NCBI GenBank assembly: GCA_933228895.1
Contig: OW121857.1
Coordinates: 76,007,672-76,071,671, forward strand
Length of the DNA: 64,000 bases
Direction of reading: 5' to 3'
Origin: Platycnemis pennipes
Taxonomy: Eukaryota > Arthropoda > Insecta > Odonata > Platycnemididae
Each line of letters begins with the position of its first letter. Positions within the stretch are counted from its first letter, which is position 1. This document shows positions 1-11,590 of the stretch, piece by piece. The position numbers were made by a program, and so were the translations under genes. The notes beneath the pieces are model-generated. The model saw only the letters and a program-made list of their open reading frames with translations. It was not told the DNA's origin and did not search any database.

Positions 1-300
1 AACGAGGGAAAGGTATGCATCGATGGAAATCCACCAATCATTTTGTCCACCGCATCTGCAAGTGCACGCATTCGGACGGCTGGTATGTAATCTTCCCCAT
101 TTCATTCCACTTTCTGCGAACTTACACTCCGTCCTTCACTCTCTCAGATGAAGTATTGTTTTGGGGTTCCAACGGCTTAGTATATTTCGCACCACCTACC
201 CTACATTCCTAAAATTAATACAAACACATTATCCATGCCCAGGCGAGACTCAAACCCGCGACCCTTTTGTTTGGTTTTTTTAGTTATAGAACCGTTTAGT
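1..300 (-). repeat. possible SINE-like sequence with a tRNA-like B box
   Basis: Read on the minus strand, about 245-262 contains GGTTTGAGTCTC, close to the RNA polymerase III B-box consensus. No convincing A box lies at the expected distance. I see no poly-A tail or target-site duplication, so this is only a hint of a tRNA-derived short repeat. The rest of the interval shows no credible gene. Confidence 0.2.
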
Positions 301-494
301 CATAGAAATTCCTGAACAATCCATAATAATGACATTACTTTATATATCTATATATATGCTAGCAACTTAGTTACATGCTCATGAATGCATATTTAATATT
401 TTCCATAAGGTACTGCACGCACGGATTAGTATTTGAATACGCCTGCAAGACAGTAAGTTTATATTTAATACTCTCAATTTTGAAATAAATTTCA

Positions 495-560
495 GATGCT
501 GGTTTACCCCCTACCACACAGCCTAGCGTTGGCTTGAAGAGTATTACGTAGATTAAGATG
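495..560 (+). repeat. 3' end of a CR1/Jockey-type LINE (tail only)
   Basis: The block has the window's recurring LINE 3'-end signature: a TTTACCCCCT start, a CCACA...TTGGCTTG hairpin-like middle, then TATTACGTAGATTAAGATG. It aligns by eye with the 3' ends at 1041, 45331 and 50380, which follow recognisable LINE coding sequence. No coding sequence is visible upstream here, so this is a heavily 5'-truncated or decayed copy. Confidence 0.6.
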
Positions 561-1040
561 TTTTCATGCAGGCACTCCTCCCGACGTGGCTACATTTTGT
601 CAATGGCTAAGTTTTTCCACCTTTCTATATTGCTTCCAAAATGATAAAAAAAACTAGCCGCCATACGAAAGGCTGAACCATGGGAATAAGTAGGTTTAAA
701 ATAGCAAGAGAGAAAAGGTCTAATGCATCTGGACTCGAATTATGGAACTTTACTGATACGCAGACTAACAGGCTACACAGGACACCCTACCCCAAATGCA
801 ATTATTTGGAGCATCTATTGGGGCTAGGTCTCATTCGCCATTACAGTTCACAAAGATGGTACTCGTTTGGCGAAACTGGGCATTAAGGAAGCCACTGTCC
901 ACAAGGATAGATTCTGCATATAATTCCTAAACCACAACTGTTAGATTTTTCACTACCGCTGAGCACCGCGTTACGTATATATTTGCTTGAAGAATAAGGT
1001 TTTCTCTACCAGGAATCTAACAGGAATGGAATTTGGTGAG
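561..1040. other. no gene recognised
   Basis: AT-rich sequence. A 68-codon open frame at 680-886 has no recognisable family signature and is of a length expected by chance. Confidence 0.4.
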
Positions 1041-1103
1041 AATTCACCCCCTGCCACACACCTTTGTGGTGGCATGCAGGGTATTATGTAGATATAGATG
1101 AAC
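1041..1103 (+). repeat. 3' end of a CR1/Jockey-type LINE (tail only)
   Basis: A clean copy of the LINE 3' terminus. TTCACCCCCTGCCACACACC is followed by TTTGTGGTGGCATGCAGGG, then TATTATGTAGATATAGATG. CCCTGC and GCAGGG can pair, with an inner CCACA/TGTGG pairing. The GTAGAT-type repeats form the terminal microsatellite. No coding part is retained. Confidence 0.7.
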
Positions 1104-3680
1104 CACGGACCTTTGCCGAGACTAAGCGCAGGTCTCTACGCTATCCGCCATTGCTGATCTCATAGGAAATTTTAGTATCTAGAGGAACTAGGCCTCATTC
1201 GCCGTTATGTTTGTAGTCTATGGTCAGATTCCCGTACACGAAAACTGTTTCCTCTGGAATATTTCAATACTCTTACTTACCGTTGAGAGCGGCAAAGTAA
1301 AATCTTACTCCATGGCATTTGCGATTGTTTATACGATCTATTCTCGTGGACAGGGGCTACTCTGAAGTCTAATATCACCTTATGATTGCCATCCTTGATA
1401 GACCTGGAATGGCTATTCTGACAACACTTTAACCAGGATCAATAAAAAAACGCCCAATCAAGCACTAAGTTAAATTGCAGAGTTACATTGTCAGTTAAGA
1501 TCGCTGATAGTTCCCTCTACATGGTGCATGTAATATTACAGAGTTAAGAAATAATTTTTTTAGCGGTGTTGACTCTGAATTATGGGTTTTCAATACATTT
1601 AGTCAAACACCAAATTCACAGAATTTCCTTTAACGTAAATATCAAAAAGAAGTTATTACTGCTTGTGCTGTTATCATTATTAAAAATATCTACATAAGTA
1701 AGCTTCTTTTTCCAATATTAAATGTCAGGTTGAAATAAATAATACCTGTATTTCTTTCCGGCCGGAAATGAGTTATCCAATTTTTTACAGACAGTTACTT
1801 CGTTTCGCGAGAGTAAAATCTCGAAAAATATTTAGAGAACATGAACTTTTAGCACGAGATAAAGAGTTCAATATTAAACGTTTCTTACAAGTTCGTACCT
1901 CGAGTCTCTAATTTGTCACCAAACAAAAATATCTTGACTATCCCTAGCATGTACACAACATGGTTTTAGGGTGGCGGCACGGTATGATTCATTTTTGTTC
2001 GTGAAAAGTATGAGGCAAAAAAGTTACGAAAAAGGACGTTGACAGGCGTGGGAACATAAAATCCCCGCACGGAAAACATCAATATGGTAATTTCAGCTCC
2101 ACATGGTGAAAGGGCGGCTGGTAGTTTCCCTTAGCGGATATCTCGCCTCGGACTGATGATCTAATCTCCTGAGGAGTGGAAGAGGAATTCATTCGCGTCA
2201 GCACATTTGGGATTGCAAAATAGCGTAGTAATCCAGCTCTGTACGGAACATCACGTATTCCACTTCCGCATGTAGAACTTCAACTGGCTCAAACTCGACC
2301 AAGAATTTTCGCCGGAATTCACCAAGGAATATCCACACCGGAATAAACTCATTCCACTATGAATGGGGCAAGAGAATAAAGAGAGATAAATTGAAGGTAC
2401 ATAAAAAAGCAAAACAGATGAAAGAAGATTAAAAAGGGGACGAAGACTATTTGGCAGAAAGTAAAAGACAATTAGAAAAAAAGGGAAAATTTAAAAGGAC
2501 ATATAAAGATGAAGAGAGATAGAAGGGGGAGGAATAAGTTCTTGACGAATATAATGGTCATGACCGCTGTTTTATTTGTATTTGCTAGGCTCTAGCGGCG
2601 AAAAAGTCCCTATCATTCACCTGCCCGAAGATGCGCGTTTTGTTTAAGGCTAAGCTAAGTTCCAAATGAATAACAATTTTCAATCCCTGAATGGAGAAAA
2701 ACAAATATAAATGCAAAAGGGAAAATGTGGTTTTTAAGAAGGCTGTTTCAATTGGAGTGAAAATGAAAGCTTGAAGAAAAACCTCGATTTTTCCACCGGG
2801 TCAGGTTGTCCAAAGTTTCGATGGAGACCATCCTCAGGGTATTTGAATGAGGAATTTACATAAAAATATCGCTATGAAACTATGTCATAATCGTCAATCA
2901 TCACATGAAACTAAAGCAACTCCTCTCTTCAAGAAAGGGTGATCACGGAGAAACATGTATTCACGGCAGAGGGGGAAATTTTCAAACGGAGAACTGCTCT
3001 TAATTTGAGTGTTACGCGGAGAGTACTGAGGTTTGAGCTTTCAATTCAGGGACTTGTGTAAGGAGTACAAGTCTCACGAATAGGATGACACGATGAAATT
3101 TACACTTGATTGCTGCTTTTGTAATCTCTATAGGTTCTACTTGAATTTCACCATCATCGATAGCTTGCTGTTGATGTCAATGGTACTTTATTGGCATAAA
3201 TAGAATATAAAGTCTCGTTTTTACCTAAAATTGTTATTTGTTCCCTACCTTCAGATGGATGTTGACAGATGAGTGACCTATGGGTGTCAAATATCTCTTA
3301 GAATTGAACTTTTCATTATATTAGCCAGTGCGTTATAACCTTAGGTGCACATTGTCACCTAATTCTATCACGTCTCAACCAAATTAATAGTGGTACGGGT
3401 AGATTCACATACATGAGATGAGTTTAAAATGATTTTGAACTATCATTCTCACCAAAGAATCCACAAGAGGTATCAGAAACTGAAAGGGTGAAGTGAACAT
3501 TGGACAGAAACAAGACAACCACGGTCGCAATGAGAGCCCAATCCCATCATGGAAAGGGAGGAAATTACTCAAAATTATTATTCACAATTTTTTTGCGACT
3601 AATTAAACGTCAACCGTAAAGGGAAGAGATTAGGGGTCATTCAGATATTACTATTACGCCGGATGAGACTGTTTTTGATG
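1104..3680. other. no gene recognised
   Basis: AT-rich sequence with no open frame showing a recognisable domain. About 2390-2550 is an A/G-rich run of low complexity. I see no tRNA, terminal-repeat pair or LINE tail here. Confidence 0.4.
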
Positions 3681-3689
3681 GACAAACGA

Positions 3690-4860
3690 ATCTGACTTCG
3701 GCTTGGGACATTGTGGGTATGGAGAAGGGAGGGGGATGTATCGTGGGTGGAGGAGTAACAAACGGAGGAACGGCTGGAAATAGTGGGGAGGAGAGAGTGT
3801 TAAATGAGTAAATTAGAAGGCAGGGAGATGAAATAGGCAATAAGTATAAATGATGGTTTGAGTATCTCTATAGAGGTGAAATGTTAGGTTAGCAGTTAGA
3901 GGGAGGGAAAGGATGGGCAGTTTGGATGTAATGACGAAATTAGAGGTGGGAAGTATTCGGAGCCGTTATGAATATATTGCGCAAAAGATAGAACAACCCC
4001 AATAGGCAAGGTTTTAATGGAAATAAAACTCTTCAAATCACCCCTACCTAACAAATGAATTCATTTATTTCGCATTTATTCGCATTACGCTAATTTTGCA
4101 TTTCTTTCCCCACCTCCTCCCCTCCGCTCCGTAATATCCTCTAAGAACCCCCTATATCACGTAATGCTTCAGATTAACCTTCTCTTTCCAGTAAATGATA
4201 AAGCTGACATTATAAATTTCTTGTCTAATTGCCCTCGCTATTACTTAATCAATAAATACTATTTGTTTCGTCATGACCATTTGAACTAAGAATAAAGTTG
4301 ATGTACCTTGATGGCAACGTCATGGAAGGCAATTGTTCATCGTAATATTTCGCCCGATACCTCCTCTCACATTAGTGATGCGTAATATTTTGGCTGCCAC
4401 AAAAAGTGATGAGAGAAAGCAAAAAAAGATGTTTTTCACGCGTGGAGAACAGAAAGAGAGAAATTGAGAACAGTTTGGCCTGCTTGAGGGAAAAACAGGA
4501 AATCGAATGGTTACGGTTTCGCTTGGTTACGGAATGAGGGTTTAGTAGGAGGAAAGTAGAGGTAGGGTAGCATGGAATCACCAAAACGGAGAGAAGCGCC
4601 ACAAAAAAATAAAGTCTCGTTCACGGACGGGAGAGAGGGCAGAAAGGGATGGAAGGTGATGGACAGGTGACTAAGTGCTCTGGGGGTGGGAAATCAGGGC
4701 GGGAGGAGAAAGTGGACGGACAGGGTTGAAGGACAAAACTTGGAAGGGGAGGAACGGGGTCAACTCTTTCCGTGTCAGAGTCGGGGGAGGGAGAATTTAA
4801 GGAGGTGGGCAGGGATAGGGGGGGATGGAGCAAAATAATTCATACGGGTGGCGAGGGAGG
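3690..4860. repeat. purine-rich (GA-rich) plus-strand blocks
   Basis: Two blocks, about 3690-3840 and 4370-4860, are strongly purine-biased on the plus strand, with runs of GGGAGG and GGAGAA. The minus strand therefore gives Ser/Pro/Leu/Phe-rich open frames at 3637-3840, 4372-4602, 4621-4833 and 4775-5050. These look like by-products of the base skew rather than genes. Between the blocks, 3850-4360 shows nothing recognisable. Confidence 0.5.
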
Positions 4861-5021
4861 GAATTTTGGGATGCGGCTCGTTTGAGAGGGCTGAAGGCGA
4901 CACTAGACGAATGAGCGAATATTTCTGATAAGCACAAACGAGAGCTTCTCTGAAACCACATTGAAGACACGCGACCAACGCAGAATGATCAAGTATATTC
5001 AATGTATAACTCTGCTTTGGC

Positions 5022-5249
5022 TTGGTTTCATGACGCTTAATAAAACTCAATGGTAATACTCAACACTAATTTAATAATAGTCGACCTGGGTTTCGGCAAC
5101 TCAGTGCCATTTTCAAGGTACTGAGTTGCCAAAACCCGGGTCAACTATTGTTAAATTAGTGTTGAGTATTACCATTGAGTTTTATTATGCATATTAAAAA
5201 AATCCACAAGGTTACGCCTGAAACGACTTCTTATATTGGTTTCATGATG
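5022..5249. mobile_element. inverted-repeat element with hammerhead/Penelope-type motif and TSD
   Basis: Two arms of about 71 bp (5038-5108 and 5117-5187) are near-perfect reverse complements around an 8-bp spacer. Each arm contains the GTTGCCGAAACCCAGGTC motif; the right copy is GTTGCCAAAACCCGGGTC. A 14-bp direct repeat, TTGGTTTCATGA(C/T)G, brackets the unit at 5022-5035 and 5236-5249. This leaves a one-sided unpaired extension at 5188-5235. There is no coding capacity. Long direct repeats of this size suggest insertion by reverse transcription rather than by a cut-and-paste transposase. The arms most resemble terminal repeats of Penelope-like elements; that assignment is inference. Confidence 0.7.
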
Positions 5250-6090
5250 TTCGGAAAATCACACCACAATTTAACGTGGATATTAAATTAACAGGAGCTA
5301 TACAGGGAGTAGATATTTTACCCTGTAACACGATGTGCTGGCTCCCCTCCGGCGAATTTTCTCGCAGCGCATTTGAGTCGTTATTTGTGGAAGAGAACCT
5401 ACATAATAGATTATTTACGCCATGAATATAAGTGTTTGGAAGTCTTTATGAAGGATATTTTAAAGGAAGAAGGGCGGAGCGTCACAGCGTCGCCATCAGG
5501 GTACAGGAGGTAGAATGAAGTGGTGTACAAAGGGTGGCAAGTGGTGCACACGGTTTACCACTTCATTCTGCTGATTTTGTAATAAAGTGGACCTGTATTT
5601 AAAAAAGGACGAAATCACTTCATAATTAAGATTTTACACGCATATTTTTACGAAATTTCCAGTATAACCATTCCTCATAAGTGCCAAAAACGACAGGCTG
5701 TTCACTGCTGCTAAATGATTGCATAGAAATCCTTCATACCATCTCATCATTCTCATCCTGTCTAGCCTGTTTAAAAATGTCTGCAACTCCTTTGCCATCA
5801 ACCTTCTTAACGTTTAACCTTGGTTTTGATATTAAGTAACTATCTATTTTCAGTCAATTACAACTTTGCAATTTTTCACTGCTTTGAAAATATTCTTTTT
5901 AAAAGTTGAAAATTCGTTATCATTCATTGTGAAGTAGTTCCACACCTCAAAATTAAAACTGTGTGGATTATCTATTTCCAGTTCAGTTCATTGTCTATTT
6001 CAACAATTCCTAGAAGTATGTGTTACACAATTCTGGTGATAACGGGCAGTCCAAACTGGTCAACCCATTATCGACTTTTAGCTCGAGCTC
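5250..6090. other. no gene recognised
   Basis: AT-rich sequence with no recognisable coding domain. 5510-5575 has a short imperfect inverted repeat around GAATGAAGTGGT / ACCACTTCATTC. Confidence 0.4.
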
Positions 6091-6097
6091 TCTAAGG

Positions 6098-6140
6098 CCT
6101 GATGATGGAGTACGACTCGTACCCCGAAACGTCGGCAGCC
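6098..6140 (+). ncRNA. hammerhead-ribozyme-like core (solo)
   Basis: CTGATGA matches the conserved CUGANGA box. It is followed by a hairpin, GGAGTACG-ACT-CGTACCCC (8-bp stem with one A/C mismatch), then GAAAC. Box, stem II and GAAA in this order form the catalytic core of hammerhead ribozymes, and Penelope-like elements are known to carry them. GTC directly follows GAAAC. I could not place stem III or the stem I partner, so activity is unproven. No inverted partner arm is present nearby. Confidence 0.45.
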
Positions 6141-6149
6141 ATGGAGGAG

Positions 6150-8860
6150 ATTACCCGGTGGAGCACCCGAGCAGCCTTCACCACCTCTAAGGTGCTTCTT
6201 AGTTTCGAATATGACTATAATCCTTCCTGCTATTCGTTGTTTTAGTAGACTTTCAGTAACTTCTCCCAAACTAGGCTCTTAAACACATCTAAAATTTGCC
6301 ATCGCATTGGCAATATGATTAGCGTGTTGTGACTGTGTGAATTACAATTAATCCAGCCTTCTGAATTTTTCTTCAACGCACATCCCAACTGCTTTAAATT
6401 TCCACTCTCCCCGTTTTTCGCATTAGTCTTGTAGTGCACTAAGTTCCCTCACATTTCCCAAACGTGAACTGAACTTCCTAAAACTAAAACCCACTTTCCT
6501 CTTTTCTCCAACCTAGTATTCTATACCCAGAATAAATAAAACTCATCATTCATTTCATGACTACTTGAACTCCATTTCCTTAAGAACAGGAAGTAAGACA
6601 GCTATCGCAAATGAAATTTGAGTAAGAAATAACTTCCAACGAGGCTATTGTAAAAGATGGGGAAGGAATTTAGATATGGGCATAAGTTATCTAGTTTATG
6701 ATATGTCTTTCAAGTGATTCAACCACCGAGCTAAATCCTACACACGAAATGCTTTCAAATAAAAGTTCTACATACAGCACATCTTTGATGAAGTTTATAC
6801 CTAATGAGTGAAAAGTAAATCAATGAATTGACGAATTCATGAATTCGTCCTTGAATTGCTTGGCACGTCAATTAGCATATCCCAAAATAAATTTTAAAGT
6901 TTCCTTGATAAAGCATGAGGCATGGCGATCACATGAAGACAGCTGTCGACGGAAAAGTGAACGATAAGAATAGCCAAGGAAAGTCTTGGATTAGATATAT
7001 GGAGTGAACGATGCTAAAGAGATAAATGACGCCAGTATCAGGAGATTATTATTTAGAAGAATCAGGAAAAAAGCCGTGCCAGACAAATCTTCGGACTGTT
7101 GAATTGTGATTTTGTCTGTCAATCAATCCTAATATTGTACTAATGCGTATGAATGATCGACAGGAAAAAAATATCGTACATCTCTGAAGAACTGGTTGTC
7201 ATCAAAAAACGATTTATAGGCAATGGTAATCAGACCAAGCATGACAGTTTTCTCTGAAGAAAAAAATCAATATTCGATTCCAATCACACACCATTCCATT
7301 GATTAGCAATCATGTGCCTCAAAATCAGTGGTATGAAAGTTAAGTATGCAATGTTATTTTACTCTTCTTAAAATGATAATTTTCGTACTAAGTAAGAGAA
7401 TTTACAATAAAAAAATGACGATTGTTGACATATAATTGTTTTCCTGCTAAGCTTAAGAATAAGCTACGAATAAATGTTTTAGTACAGAACATAACAAAGT
7501 TTAATCATTATATTAAATAAATTCCACATCATTAAAGAACGAGGAAATTTTGCAAAGTGCAAAGGACCTATTGCTTCAAAACTTGTTCATAATTATGTCG
7601 CTCGGCAAAACATATACTTTTTGTTCTCAGGCTAAAATTATCAATGGACAGTAAGTAGTAATAAGCGAATTGCACATTTATTTACCGTAAACATTTTAAA
7701 CAGTTTCCTTAAGATACACCATTTCTACACAAATAACTAAACCGTGAAGTAGCATTATTATTTTGACATATATGGAGACTGAACCCAATTTCAACAAATG
7801 AACCGAGATATGCAATGATTCGACACTTCATAAATATTTCCATTCAATGTTAGGGCCATTGGCTACTTTTTAGCTTGATAAAATCAACTAAGCACCCTAG
7901 TAAGCATGTGTAATCTATTAACAATCATATTCACGGGCGCGCCCGAAATTTCGATACTATTTTGTTGCTTCTCAACGGTTCCGAGAATCGCCACAGCGGA
8001 GTCAACGTGCTCAACCGCAGAAATCCTAACGAGAGGAGTAATAGTGGAATAAATGATTCGCAGGAAAATGGACATGAGTGATGTTAATTATAGGAGAGGG
8101 CAGATTTATATCTATAATTCTCGGGAAACAATTGCTTTGTTGTTAATGACTGTAACGAGCAAGCGGTTAGTAACCTCTACACATTTGTCCGGCATGATTA
8201 TTTGAAGTTTACGGCAATGATTTTAAATAGCTCAGATTTCTAGAAATACGTTTTCAAAGTGGCAGAGAAAGACTTGCTTTTGTCAAAAAGTAAGCCAAGG
8301 CGATGGATTTAAAATCTGTGCCTATGAATGAACATGTTTTACTTAAAGACGGCAAACAGCAGCGTAAAAAAGAAAACATCAGAGCAGTCTCTCTGGTCTA
8401 CATGAAGTGACTAGGCTTATCGGACGTCTCTCCACAGTCTTGCGGAGTCGAGGATTGCACCCACCAAAGAAAACGCGTGTGGCTTCTAATATGGCGTGTG
8501 GGTTTTAATGTGGCTTTTAATCCATTTACTGCTATATAAACCAGCCAACAATCCCCGTGGGTCGCCACGAGGTTCCTTGTTATTTAATCCCTTATAAATT
8601 TTAAATAAATTATAAAACAATTAATACTCAAATACAACGATAAAACAAATTGAAAACTACAAAAAGATATGCCGCCACAGCACTCCCACACTAGCGACGC
8701 AGACTGACATTAATTTCTATGCCATCTTCATGTGGATCCTATTTACATCGACCTAATCACCGCAAACAATATCCTTTCTTGAAACATAATGAGAACGGCG
8801 CTTCGAAAAGGAGTACAGAGTGATCCATTTCACATGGGTCACGTGACCAAAAAACGCGGG
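6150..8860. other. no gene recognised; one perfect palindrome
   Basis: AT-rich sequence. 6830-6849 is a perfect 20-bp palindrome, GACGAATTCATGAATTCGTC. A TATATAAA box-like string at about 8533 precedes a short GC-richer patch, with no open frame that would make it a promoter call. Open frames are 60-70 codons and unrecognised. Confidence 0.4.
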
Positions 8861-8869
8861 ATGCTTAAT

Positions 8870-9800
8870 TCCAGCCGCCCGTCCATTGCTCTTTATTTTT
8901 TTTTATTTTTTTGAACTCGGGTTCTCAGGGGAGGGTTTTGGCGGAGTGCAGGGGAGGATGGAAGGAGAGAGAGGGGAGGGGTCGGAGAGATGAGGGGAGG
9001 GTCGTAGCGTAACGGCAAATCGATCGACCAACGCGCTTTCCTGCGACCCCCTCAGTCACGAGCTAGCACAGCAGTCACGTGCGCGGCAATTTATCGCGCG
9101 GCGCGTAAGCCGTTGAGTGCGTGATTCCGCATCCCGCACTGACGTTTCTACCGCCTTCCTGCAGTCCTACATCCCTCTCTACCCCCCGCCCCCTCCCTAA
9201 CCCGGGACTGAAAAGAGAAAGAAGGGGCAAGGAGGGGAGGGGAGAAAAAATTGCGAGAACCACACGACGCATACGGCACAAAACACTCGCCGCCCGGGGG
9301 CCTTGATATCGATTTCCACCTCTTGCGAGGGAAAATAGATTATACCCGACGAACCACGGGGTCCGACCAGACTACTCCATCGATTGAGGGAGATGTGGGG
9401 ACTTCACTCGGGTAAAGCGAGGGCACACGTAACACCCTCGCTCGTAGCGAACCCGTCACTGCTTAGTCATCTAATCTGCTTCTATCGACGCGATGGTGTG
9501 GGAGAAGACGAGCATATTCATCCCGCCTCCCTTCTGCAGCAAAAGGGGAGACGTGACACAGTCAAAGGAGGCCGGGCTGACGGCGTTTAACCTTCAGGGA
9601 AGGACGATGAGGTGACCAGGTCAAAAGAAAACGAGGCTCGGCCCATGAAATATTCCTGCGGATGGCCCGCGGCTGCACGTTGCCGGCTTCCCCTCACCCT
9701 GTAAGGGAGGCAATGCGTCCAGCGACGACCCGGGAATGTGCCGGTGTGAGAGGATCGAACGATCTCGAGAAAACATAGCCCACTCGCGAGCCTCGTGCCG
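8870..9800. promoter_or_regulatory. CpG/GC-rich islet, possible promoter region
   Basis: GC content rises sharply over the surrounding AT-rich DNA. CpG is dense around 9070-9115 (GTGCGCGGC, TCGCGCGGCGCG), with CACGTG-type E-box strings at about 9076 and nearby at 8850. Purine-rich runs are interspersed. Several overlapping 60-100 codon frames on both strands are typical of GC-rich DNA without stops. No TATA box or splice site could be tied to a reading frame, so transcriptional function is inference. Confidence 0.3.
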
Positions 9801-10024
9801 CATAGCCGGGGAAAAATAACACGCCACGAATGGAAAAGGGCCATGGGGGAAAAATGGAGGTGGACTTTAAAGATGAACCACAACCGAGCTCTTTGCAAGC
9901 TGCTCTCCCTCTCAATCTCAAAATTGAAGCGAGCATTCCTATACAGCGAAATTCTCTTTTATGCACACCTACTGTTATAGCAGTATATTACCGTCCTAAA
10001 TAGCCTCAATTCCAACACAAACAC

Positions 10025-10110
10025 GATATCTAACCCCGGGGAGAGAATCGCACCCCCTATATTTTTGGATACGCTACCGTAGCTATGCCGGACATGATAC
10101 CTCGACTATG
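10025..10110 (-). repeat. possible tRNA-like (SINE head) sequence
   Basis: On the minus strand a TAGCTACGG string resembles a polymerase III A box, and GGTGCGATTCTC resembles a B box. The spacing between them (about 31 nt) is shorter than in a functional tRNA, and no acceptor stem closes. At most this is a decayed tRNA-derived repeat head. Confidence 0.2.
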
Positions 10111-10172
10111 AAAATAGAGTGTAGATACTCAGTTTAAACTGCCTTGTCTTTATAATTCCAGCTTAACCCTAG

Positions 10173-10790
10173 ATTTTACCCTCCATTTCAAATTTGGCGC
10201 GTCCTAGTTGCGCACTAAAACTCCCTCCGGTACCCGTTAGTAATCGAAAAAAATCACGTTCACTTTCACGTACGGTGTACGATCTTCAACTGTCGACACC
10301 GGGATGCAACAACAACGCTCTACAAATCGTGATGCCATCGATAAATGCTATTAAATGGGTTGATGATGCGATACGCACTATTCGGGATCAAATGTCTCGT
10401 GTCAAAGACTTCAACACAGTAGAGGTAGGCATTTTCAGGGGCTCCGTAAGCGAGGACGTGGACACTTTTAAGGCGACCGCTTCCTTCCGTTCGGCCGCTC
10501 AGGGGGAAGTAACCCTTCAGAGTGTGTATGAGTGCACATCGTCGGGCAACCTTTCCATACGGCGAGCCGAAAATAACTTCAATAATTGGCTCGGCTTCCC
10601 AGAAATCTCGCATCATGCCACGCCAAGGTCACCATCCGTACATTTTTCCGCCAGAAATATTACCAACCTCCCCGAATATCGTACCCGTGCGTACGAAAAG
10701 CAAGACTTTTACATCAACAATTATTTTTTAGCTCCTCACTCCACCCACTTCAATATACGTCAACCTAATTCCTCCCCGTTTCCTCTATAA
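10173..10790 (+). other. unassigned open reading frame (about 206 codons open)
   Basis: This is one of the longest non-transposon open frames in the window. It is open from after a TAG at 10170 to a TAA at 10788-10790. A splice-acceptor-like CTTTATAATTCCAG lies just upstream at about 10148-10161. There is no ATG near its start. The inferred protein is mixed in composition, with no signal peptide, membrane span, repeat or motif I recognise. A long minus-strand frame overlaps it at 10320-10616, which argues for chance openness in GC-richer DNA. A poly-A run follows at about 10803. It may be an exon, a decayed element, or noise. Confidence 0.18.
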
Positions 10791-11099
10791 GCCCGTCCCG
10801 ATTAAAAAAAAAACACAACGCTATGCGAAGGACCCACTCGTCCGCCCTACATCAAGCACTTCTCATCCCCTTCTTCAAAAATCTCTCCAACAACTCCTTC
10901 CGCACCGCTCACACATATATACACACACAACCCACATCCAAAAAAGATTTCCCATCCCCATTTACCATCGACACCCGAAAACTCCCACCCCTTCTTTTTC
11001 ACACCCTTCCCTCCCCGCTCTTCATCAAAGGGGGTGGAGGACGTAAAGGGGGGGGGGGGGGAATGAGGAGGGAAATGCTTATAACGGTGCCAGCTTAGT

Positions 11100-11590
11100 A
11101 AGGCTCGCACACACGAGACATCGAACTCTTAACCGGTGATGTATTCATATCAGATATGTAAACTGCAACAGGGATGCATGATGCGGCAAATATGGCATGC
11201 ACGAGAAGCATGCAAAAAATATAGGTATACATATTTAACGCTATCTAAACACATGATCATTGAAACTCATTCCGAAACGACACATCGCTAATATCCTCAA
11301 AGAAGATGATGGGACTAAACACCAAAAATGCTCACTCAAGGAAAAATAAAGAGAGGAAACTATCAACTGTGGATAACGGGCATGGAACGAAACTGACAAG
11401 AGATATAAGGGCAACGAACGGTTGGAACGGGAAGTAAAATATAACAATGTGTGATCGAAGGTGCTAAGAGGAACTAAGCGGTGATGGTTGGATAAAACTA
11501 GAGTGGGTAGGGTCGTTAAAAAAATTTTATTTCATCAATCACTGGCCACGTACCTGAAGTCTTTTATAAAACAATTGAGAAGCGTTAAGG
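11100..11590. other. no gene recognised
   Basis: Mixed-composition sequence. A run of G at about 11050-11061 lies just upstream. No domain-bearing frame, repeat end or RNA gene was recognised. Confidence 0.4.
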
